5,417 nucleotides of DNA from Pseudomonadota bacterium (GTDB lineage: Bacteria; SZUA-182; DTGQ01), in assembly GCA_030605265.1 (NCBI GenBank), contig JAUWIR010000352.1, positions 1 to 5,417 on the forward strand, written 5' to 3'. Positions 1 through 4,253 of the stretch are shown here, in pieces. The notes beneath the pieces were generated by a model, which saw only the letters and a list, made by a program, of their open reading frames with translations, was not told the DNA's origin and searched no databases. The first letter of the stretch is position 1; each line of letters starts with the position of its first letter. The translations under genes were made by a program, and so were the position numbers.

Positions 1-137
1 CCATAATCTTATAATATTAATCCGGAATTATTTTTGAAATCTGTGGTTATTGTCATACCAAATTTATAAAATTATTTGTCAAATGTCAAGGGCTGACCCC
101 TTCCTAAGACCCAAAGAAAAGCAGAGGAGGCAGGGGG
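1..137. other. Non-coding spacer with small hairpin
   Basis: No gene is seen here. The left part is AT-rich. At 88-102 a short dyad (AAGGG, loop CTGAC, CCCTT) forms a small hairpin, and 116-152 is a purine-rich run with repeated GAGG/CAGAGG words. No start codon or ribosome binding site connects this stretch to the receptor remnant that follows. The receptor's missing upstream part is absent, so this spacer probably contains the deletion or insertion junction. Confidence 0.4.
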
Positions 138-524
138 TTGAGGCAGAGGTTAAGACTGTTCCTTTCTATAATACATCCCTCTGGTTTTTGTTTTGTTGAT
201 GCAAAGGACAGGGATACAGGGGAGAGATTGATAGATATTCCAAGATATACTTATGATATAGGCGTTAACTACAATAACAATAAATCCTTTATGGCATACC
301 TTAAAGGACATTATATTTGGTGGCATGCTCACCCATCCAATAATGGTCGATACCACAACTTTATCTGGGATATTAATCTCATGAAAAGGTTTTACAGGGG
401 TGAAAAAAGTATGCCGGATGCATTCCTTACTGCCCACAATATCTTTAACTGCGCACAATATCTGGTGGAACAATATAAGAATCCGGGTAGATGGATAGAG
501 GCAGGGGTAAGATATAAATTTTAG
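138..524 (+). pseudogene. TonB-dependent receptor, C-terminal remnant
   Basis: The reading frame encodes the last part of an outer-membrane TonB-dependent receptor beta-barrel, the family that imports siderophores, cobalamin or other ligands using TonB energy. From about residue 20 (DAKDRDTGERL) it reads like the final barrel strands: IPRYTYDIGVNY, MAYLKGHYIWW, then FLTAHNIFNCAQY and a terminal strand GRWIEAGVRYKF. The aromatic C-terminal Phe is the usual signal for BAM-assisted insertion. Only about 110 residues remain of a family normally 600-800 long; the plug domain, TonB box and most of the barrel are missing. The only available start is a TTG at 138 and no matching sequence precedes it, so this is a decayed 3' fragment and not a small gene. 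Family assignment is fairly secure; the ligand cannot be told. Confidence 0.75.
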
Positions 525-589
525 GATAAGCGGAATTTTCAATAATTTAAAAAATTGAGGACCATTGATAAGATAGATAAAAAAACTTA

Positions 590-607
590 ATGCCTCCCTG
601 GAGGCAT
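590..607. promoter_or_regulatory. Hairpin upstream of the RiPP precursor
   Basis: ATGCCTCC (590-597) and GGAGGCAT (600-607) form an 8-bp perfect dyad with a two-base centre. On the + strand it lies in the probable leader of the precursor gene. Its 5' arm contains CCTCC, which could also pair with GGAGG of the ribosome binding site at 626-630. On the - strand the stem is followed after four bases by a run of seven T, so it could instead work as a weak terminator for - strand transcripts. The structure is seen; its role is inferred. Confidence 0.4.
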
Positions 608-623
608 AATGTAAATCCAATAT

Positions 624-634
624 AAGGAGGTGAT
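624..634 (+). promoter_or_regulatory. Full-length Shine-Dalgarno of the precursor
   Basis: AAGGAGGTGAT matches the whole anti-Shine-Dalgarno end of 16S rRNA over 11 bases. GGAGG ends seven bases before the ATG at 638, which is near-ideal spacing. This site is the main reason for accepting the very short ORF as a gene. It is much stronger than the ribosome binding site of the maturase, which fits high production of a peptide substrate. Confidence 0.8.
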
Positions 635-637
635 ATT

Positions 638-742
638 ATGGAGAATCAAGAAATTATAATCCTTGACGCAGGTATCGGAGATGAAATTGGCCCTTCTGCT
701 TTGTGCTGTTATGTAGCTTTTATACCATATCAACACAAATAA
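638..742 (+). CDS. Putative geopeptide-like RiPP precursor, 34 aa
   Basis: The ORF has 34 codons plus TAA. The peptide begins MENQEIIILDAG, continues with an acidic leader-like stretch (D10, D15, E16) and GPSAL, and ends in a hydrophobic, aromatic tail with adjacent C23-C24 followed by Y25, F28, P30 and Y31. Small size, acidic N-terminal half, Cys-bearing C-terminal half and position just upstream of a radical SAM/SPASM maturase are the usual signs of a ribosomally made, post-translationally modified peptide. The Cys pair and neighbouring residues are the obvious targets, for example for thioether formation; that chemistry is inferred from the wider SPASM maturase group. There is no double-Gly leader cleavage site, and no protease or exporter lies nearby. 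The start is set by the 11-base Shine-Dalgarno match. I did not recognise the exact peptide family, and chance coding remains possible. Confidence 0.7.
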   Translation: MENQEIIILDAGIGDEIGPSALCCYVAFIPYQHK

Positions 743-813
743 TTAACACGCATCCAGCTAAATGGGACAGGCTGACAATCGAGAGCCTTAGCTGCGGCTG
801 AAAGTTTTCATTT

Positions 814-885
814 CCGGCTGAAGCCGGCGTGAGCCAATCAATGCCGGCTTCAGCCGCCATTGATTGGGCTATCAGAAGCCGGCAT
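814..885. repeat. Interleaved inverted repeats between precursor and maturase
   Basis: Arms occur in the order A (816-828, GGCTGAAGCCGGC), B (834-843, CCAATCAATG), A' (843-855, exact complement of A), B' (858-867, exact complement of B) and A'' (876-885, AAGCCGGCAT). A' can pair with A over 13 bp or with A'' over 10 bp. B with B' gives 10 bp, extended after a C-C mismatch by CGGC/GCCG around a TTCA loop. A-A' and B-B' cross, so they are either alternative folds or a pseudoknot. No T-run follows, so this is not an ordinary terminator. It could lower read-through into the maturase, act as an RNA processing or stability element, or be a REP-like repeat. Its GC content is well above that of the surrounding DNA. 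Confidence 0.7.
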
Positions 886-953
886 CCGGAATCATTCAAC
901 CTAAAAACTTGACTCATTTGTTAGGCATTTAAACGATTAATTGTAGTTACTCT

Positions 954-959
954 AAGGGA
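954..959 (+). promoter_or_regulatory. Weak ribosome binding site of the maturase
   Basis: AAGGGA lies 11 bases before the ATG at 971. It is a poor, distant match compared with the precursor's site. An in-frame TAA at 953-955 excludes any upstream start, and the alternative ATG at 977 would be 17 bases away, so 971 is the best start. Confidence 0.5.
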
Positions 960-970
960 TATTTTTTATT

Positions 971-2281
971 ATGGATATGCAACTATCCAAATATGTCAAG
1001 ATATTCCCCTTCAGGGAAAAACCCGACCATCTTCTCCTTTATTCAACCAAAAAGGCATCAACCATCCTGATCGGTGAATCTATCTTAAAATCAATAGAGG
1101 AGGGGAATCTTTCGGCCCATAATATGGAGATCCTTTCCCGCCTCGGCTTTCTTGTGCCTGATGTGATTGAAGAAAAAGAGAATATGCTCAGCCATTTTAA
1201 TGAAGTCAATAAAAGGATTAAAAGATTCAATGCAATGGTTGTGATGAACCTTGACTGTAACCTGGCCTGTAAATACTGTTATGAAAGCGGGATGAAGGGA
1301 AGGCATTATATGACCTCCAAGACGGCGGACTTGCTGATCGATTATACTGAAAGAAACCATCTTTCTGAGGGAAAGGCGGTCCATTTTGATTTTTATGGAG
1401 GTGAGCCGCTCCTTAGTTTTGAGCAAATAAAGTATATCTCTGATAAATTGAAGACCTCGGCAGAGGAAAAGGGGCTGAGGTACTCCTTTAACCTTGTGAC
1501 AAACGGCACTCTACTAACCAAAGATAACTTGGAGGAACTGGCATCGCTGGGGCTAAAAGACGCAAAAATAACCATTGACGGCCCGAGGGAAATCCATAAC
1601 CGCTTCAGGCCCTTTAAATCAGGATCAGGGACCTTTGACATAATCATTGAAAATATCAAGGATGCCTGTGAATTCATTAAGATCCAGTTAGGCGGAAACT
1701 TCACTCGCAAAAACTATGGGGGCTTTCCCCGACTTCTTGATTACTTGCTTGAGGAGGGTATAACGCCTGAGAAGCTATCATTTGTGAAGTTTGACCCCGT
1801 AACAAAGATAGGGGGTGAATTCGGACTTCCCGACTTTAGGGAGGGATGCGATTCTATCAATAAACCATGGCTTTATGAGGCAGGCATTTTTTTGAGGGAA
1901 GAAATTTTAAAGAGAGGCTTTTACACATCCAAAATAATGCCGGCTTCCTGTATGATAGAGCTGAATGATGATATTGTAGTTAATCCTGATGGAACCATTT
2001 ATAAATGCCCCGGCTTTATAGGCCGGAAGGACCTTGAAGTTGGTGATCTAATGACGGGCATCAAGGACTACAGGCAATCCCATAACCTTGATTTTTGGAA
2101 AAAACAGGAATGCCTTGACTGCGAATATCTACCCATATGCTTCGGTGGGTGCAGATATATGAAGCTTATGAGAGATGGAAGGATTGATGATGTTGATTGC
2201 CGAAAGCCCTATCTTGATGCCACACTGGAGGTTTTCATCAGACAGGAAATAAAGTATAAACTGAAGACTGATAACAATTGA
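971..2281 (+). CDS. Radical SAM/SPASM peptide maturase (geopeptide type)
   Basis: This 436-residue protein is a cytoplasmic radical SAM enzyme expected to modify the peptide encoded at 638-742. The N-terminal ~85 residues (SKYVKIFPF, LLLYSTKKAS) resemble the leader-binding front part of SPASM peptide maturases. The radical SAM core shows the CxxxCxxC cluster motif (C96, C100, C103; CNLACKYCYE), GGEP at 143-146 for SAM binding, VTNGT at 176-180 and IDGP at 202-205. The C-terminal SPASM domain has all seven expected cysteines: C327, 13 residues, G341, four residues, C346, then C381-x2-C384-x5-C390-x3-C394 and C410, enough for two auxiliary Fe-S clusters. Length and motifs are intact. From memory the whole sequence matches the putative geopeptide maturase family named after Geobacter, better than anaerobic sulfatase maturases, which modify large proteins and lack this N-terminal type. 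The bond formed is unknown. Confidence 0.9.
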   Translation: MDMQLSKYVKIFPFREKPDHLLLYSTKKASTILIGESILKSIEEGNLSAHNMEILSRLGFLVPDVIEEKENMLSHFNEVNKRIKRFNAMVVMNLDCNLACKYCYESGMKGRHYMTSKTADLLIDYTERNHLSEGKAVHFDFYGGEPLLSFEQIKYISDKLKTSAEEKGLRYSFNLVTNGTLLTKDNLEELASLGLKDAKITIDGPREIHNRFRPFKSGSGTFDIIIENIKDACEFIKIQLGGNFTRKNYGGFPRLLDYLLEEGITPEKLSFVKFDPVTKIGGEFGLPDFREGCDSINKPWLYEAGIFLREEILKRGFYTSKIMPASCMIELNDDIVVNPDGTIYKCPGFIGRKDLEVGDLMTGIKDYRQSHNLDFWKKQECLDCEYLPICFGGCRYMKLMRDGRIDDVDCRKPYLDATLEVFIRQEIKYKLKTDNN

Positions 2282-2331
2282 CCTTACACCCCCTCAGTCA
2301 GCTTTCAAATCCCTTTGAAAATAATTAGCGC

Positions 2332-2387
2332 TTTTGTTATAAATAGTTTATAATATAAATAACATTTTGTTATAAATAGTTTATAAT
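2332..2387. repeat. Two 23-bp direct repeats, each with a palindrome
   Basis: The identical 23-bp units are 2332-2354 and 2365-2387, with starts 33 bp apart, close to three helical turns. Each contains the 17-bp dyad TTATAAATAGTTTATAA (2337-2353 and 2370-2386), a perfect 7-bp inverted repeat around TAG. Same-face palindromes of this kind suit cooperative binding by a dimeric repressor. They lie between the maturase and the receiver remnant, about 120 bp before the latter's start. The binding protein is unknown. Each unit ends in TATAAT, a possible -10 box, but no good -35 box sits at 16-18 bp. Confidence 0.65.
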
Positions 2388-2504
2388 TAACTTTCTGTTT
2401 TTAAAGCGCCTCTCCTTATTTTATGCTTTTTTGATTGTCAATCCATTTTAAAAAAGAAATCCTATTTTGAGGAGATAATAAGAAAGGCCCTGTGAGGAAT
2501 CAAA

Positions 2505-2762
2505 ATGGCAAAACCTCTTATACTGGTTGTTGATGACCGGGAGGAGATAAGGCAGGTTTTAGAGAAACTTCTGAAGACAAACGGCTATCAGGTGGAAGAT
2601 GCCGCTGATGGAAAAGAAGCCGTTGAAAAGATAAAAACCGGCCTTTTCGATGTAGTGATTACGGACCTTAAGATGGAGGATTACAGCTACAGAAGCTCGC
2701 TCCGGATTAAAATGAAAAAACATGGGACAGGGAATCATTATAATAAAGAATATATTAAATAG
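2505..2762 (+). pseudogene. Response regulator receiver domain, truncated
   Basis: The first 58 residues are a clear CheY-like receiver domain: strand LILVVDD with the acidic pair D10-D11, helix EEIRQVLEKLLKTNGY, then FDVVITDLKM with phospho-acceptor D54. After DLKM the expected PGMDG-type loop, the conserved Thr/Ser and Lys, and the rest of the fold are missing. The remaining 27 residues (ending NKEYIK) are basic and show no receiver similarity. The protein has 85 residues, against about 120 for a receiver alone and 220-460 for full regulators. It therefore cannot complete phosphorylation signalling and probably marks a deletion or insertion junction near position 2678. GAGGA at 2490-2494 serves as ribosome binding site for the ATG. 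The first part resembles NtrC-type regulators, but the output domain is lost, so the original role cannot be given. Confidence 0.75.
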
Positions 2763-2765
2763 TTA

Positions 2766-2828
2766 TGGTTAAAATATTAAACATTGGTGTTTAAAATACT
2801 AAACATCACTGTTTAAAATATCAAACAT
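2766..2828. repeat. Three tandem palindromes, 22-bp period
   Basis: Units at 2766-2784, 2788-2806 and 2810-2828 follow TGTTTAAAATAYTAAACAT; the first differs slightly at its left end. Each is an inverted repeat, TGTTTA-N6-TAAACA, and the 22-bp period places the sites on one face of the helix. The array begins just after the stop codon of the receiver remnant and ends about 30 bp before a terminator. It looks like a multi-site operator or an iteron-like array. No regulator gene is in the window, so the binding protein is unknown. Confidence 0.7.
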
Positions 2829-2856
2829 CATTTAATTTAGAAATCAATCTAAGGAC

Positions 2857-2890
2857 AAGAACCCGCCATTAATGGCGGGTTCTTTGTTTA
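2857..2890 (+). terminator. Rho-independent terminator
   Basis: AAGAACCCGCC (2857-2867) and GGCGGGTTCTT (2874-2884) form a perfect 11-bp stem around an ATTAAT loop, followed by TGTTTA. The GC-rich stem core and T-rich tail on the + strand make it the likely end of transcripts through the receiver remnant. The - strand side has no T-run. Confidence 0.8.
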
Positions 2891-3310
2891 TGGTTTTGTT
2901 GGAATACCTTTAAAAAGATAAAAAAGGCTTAATCCTTGAAAATACTATAAGATTCAAACTAAGCCCCCCCGCTTTAAATTCCGGCATTAAATTTGCATCT
3001 AAATGTTTTATTATGCAACCATTATTATTAATCTATTAATAAACTTTATTGATAGATGAATATCCACTATAAATTTTTTAAATTTCTTTAATATTGATTT
3101 CATTTAAACCCAAGATCATTTTTAGACTATCTCTATTCTTCTTTTATCTATGACTCTGATGATTTACTATGATCTTGAAAGATTACCAAAATTGGATTTT
3201 ACTAAAAACAATGTGTTATGACTGCTATTTTGGGAAAAATTATTCAATTTTAAACTAAATAAAAAAACTCAATATGTATTTTAAGTTTTGTTAACCACCC
3301 TCACATTTAC
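2891..3310. other. AT-rich spacer, no gene seen
   Basis: Neither strand shows a start codon with a credible ribosome binding site and a reading frame of useful length. It contains several dyads: TTATTAAT/ATTAATAA at 3025-3042 with a two-base centre, and a 9-bp inverted repeat CAAGATCAT/ATGATCTTG with arms at 3111-3119 and 3169-3177. Position 2959-2971 includes a run of seven C. The strong AT bias makes short AT dyads weak evidence. The stretch may be a remnant left by the rearrangement that broke the receiver gene, or the untranslated leader of the operon at 3487. Confidence 0.5.
2920..2965 (-). terminator. Possible terminator on the - strand
   Basis: Read on the - strand, GGCTTA (2965-2960) pairs with TAAGCC (2931-2926), with additional inner pairing of TTGAA and TTCAA, and is followed at once by six T. 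That is the form of an intrinsic terminator for leftward transcription. No - strand gene was found to its right, so it would end an unseen small RNA or antisense transcript. On the + strand it is preceded by A and followed by C, so it would not terminate rightward transcription. Confidence 0.4.
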
Positions 3311-3311
3311 G

Positions 3312-3322
3312 AAAGGAGGTGA
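3312..3322 (+). promoter_or_regulatory. Strong Shine-Dalgarno before a 10-codon ORF
   Basis: AAAGGAGGTGA is a near-full anti-Shine-Dalgarno match, with GGAGG ending seven bases before the ATG at 3327. Strength and spacing match those of the RiPP precursor's site, which is unusual for a chance site in this AT-rich DNA. Confidence 0.6.
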
Positions 3323-3326
3323 AGAC

Positions 3327-3359
3327 ATGAATAGAGCGCCACCACAAAAAAAGGCTTGA
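3327..3359 (+). CDS. 10-aa leader peptide candidate (MNRAPPQKKA)
   Basis: The frame runs ATG to TGA over 11 codons and encodes MNRAPPQKKA. It is justified only by its excellent ribosome binding site. The peptide has no cysteine or recognisable motif. Its last codons and stop form the 5' arm of a large hairpin (3353-3385), the arrangement seen in translational attenuators, where ribosome movement through a leader ORF decides whether the stem forms. Adjacent Pro-Pro at codons 5-6 is a known slow point for ribosomes and may matter. It precedes the exported-protein operon by 127 bases. It could also be the surviving front of a deleted gene; I cannot tell these apart. Confidence 0.4.
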   Translation: MNRAPPQKKA

Positions 3360-3385
3360 ACCAGGTATATAACCTAATTCAAGCC
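3346..3385 (-). terminator. Hairpin over the leader stop; - strand terminator form
   Basis: GGCTTGAA (3353-3360) and TTCAAGCC (3378-3385) form an 8-bp perfect stem, continued inside by AGGT/ACCT (3363-3366, 3372-3375) around ATATA. On the - strand the stem runs directly into seven T, a textbook intrinsic terminator. On the + strand it overlaps the stop codon of the 10-codon ORF and is followed by CACCCC, so rightward termination is unlikely but attenuation-type folding is possible. The stem is certain; which strand uses it is not. Confidence 0.6.
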
Positions 3386-3408
3386 CACCCCATTATAAGC
3401 GCCAACTA

Positions 3409-3448
3409 TGTCATGAATTCTCGTAAAAATTTAAGAGAATTTATGACA
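3409..3448. promoter_or_regulatory. 14-bp hairpin upstream of the exported-protein operon
   Basis: Arms 3409-3422 (TGTCATGAATTCTC) and 3435-3448 (GAGAATTTATGACA) pair over 14 bp with a single G-U pair on the + strand and a 12-base AT-rich loop. It ends 26 bases before the ribosome binding site of the next gene and does not cover that site. No T-run follows directly, so it is more likely a stabilising 5' untranslated structure, a protein-binding dyad or part of an antisense RNA than a terminator. Confidence 0.55.
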
Positions 3449-3486
3449 AACTATATTATTTTATCTTATAAATTGGAGGATTAGGA

Positions 3487-4239
3487 ATGAACAAAAAAAT
3501 TTTTATAATCGGCATTTTATCTATTTTATGTGGATTTTTTTATTTCCAAATTGCAACGGCCACTGAAGTTGGTGTGCATGGAATTGAAAATTATACTTGT
3601 GATGATGGTTGCAATCTTGATGACGCCTATGACGCTGATTTGAATTCTCAATATTTTTTGGACGAGCTTGTGAATTTTGGCTATGATGATGAATACGAAA
3701 GATATAACTGTAACGCGGATTCGGATGACTTTACTGTGGATGATGACATCTACGTTGATGATGTGGATATAGCTTATTTTTGTGGACACGGTAATGATGG
3801 AGAAATCTTTTTTGGTGAACAAAATAGTGAATGCAGTATAACTTTGGACGATATGGAACTTGGAGATGACGATTTAGAATGGCTCATTCTTGATACATGT
3901 CGAGTACTTAATTACACTTATATCGTTGAAGATGAAAATTGGCCTTTTGATACTTTTAACGGTCTGCATCATATTTTTGGCCATGATACTGGTGCCGATC
4001 CAGCACGATATAGGGGCAGGTATTTTGCCCGTAAGGCTGATGGATTTGATACTAATCCTGTTCCTCTGGAGTATGCTTGGGTTTACGCAACACAGTATTA
4101 TGGACAATCCGGCACCAAAGGAGCCCTTATTCGAGATGCCACTACCAATTGCTATAATGACTACCTTCCGGGAACTGGTGGTCCTTGTGCAGGCGATGGA
4201 AGTGGTAATACTTTGACTCATGTTTGGTGGAATAATTAA
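3487..4239 (+). CDS. Exported caspase-like (DUF6345-type) putative Cys peptidase
   Basis: This 250-residue protein starts with a Sec signal peptide: MNKK, a hydrophobic core to about residue 22, and a likely cut after ATA (residue 25). The mature part is very acidic, with Asp clusters at 39-53, 66-69 and 78-94 that might bind calcium. Two blocks resemble clan CD (caspase/gingipain fold) peptidases: a hydrophobic strand ending DIAYFCGHGN, with H101 as candidate catalytic His, and LEWLILDTCRVLN, with C138 as candidate nucleophile. From memory this arrangement with a following Trp (W152) matches proteins labelled DUF6345. Eight cysteines remain after signal removal (38, 42, 75, 99, 116, 138, 222, 234), including a CDDGC pair, so disulfides are likely. 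GGAGG at 3475-3479 sets the start. The next gene follows 14 bases later. Peptidase activity is inferred and substrate unknown. Confidence 0.7.
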   Translation: MNKKIFIIGILSILCGFFYFQIATATEVGVHGIENYTCDDGCNLDDAYDADLNSQYFLDELVNFGYDDEYERYNCNADSDDFTVDDDIYVDDVDIAYFCGHGNDGEIFFGEQNSECSITLDDMELGDDDLEWLILDTCRVLNYTYIVEDENWPFDTFNGLHHIFGHDTGADPARYRGRYFARKADGFDTNPVPLEYAWVYATQYYGQSGTKGALIRDATTNCYNDYLPGTGGPCAGDGSGNTLTHVWWNN

Positions 4240-4253
4240 ATAAGGAGAATACA

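Noticed and set aside
150..620. A 156-codon open frame on the - strand
   Set aside because: It is the antisense shadow of the receptor remnant; the + strand frame has clear barrel-strand similarity.
720..917. A 65-codon open frame on the - strand
   Set aside because: It is created by the GC-rich inverted repeats, has no ribosome binding site or family similarity, and overlaps the end of the precursor gene.
909..940. Promoter for the maturase with -35 TTGACT
   Set aside because: The -35 match is good but no reasonable -10 hexamer lies 16-18 bases downstream.
2303..2320. Terminator of the maturase gene
   Set aside because: TTTCAAA/TTTGAAA is only a 7-bp AT-rich stem and has no T-run after it.
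2349..2387. Promoters using the TATAAT ends of the 23-bp repeats
   Set aside because: No acceptable -35 box is at the right distance; TATAAT is expected often in DNA this AT-rich.
2766..2828. CRISPR array
   Set aside because: The units are 19 bp with 3-bp gaps, so there are no spacers of the needed length, and no cas gene is present.
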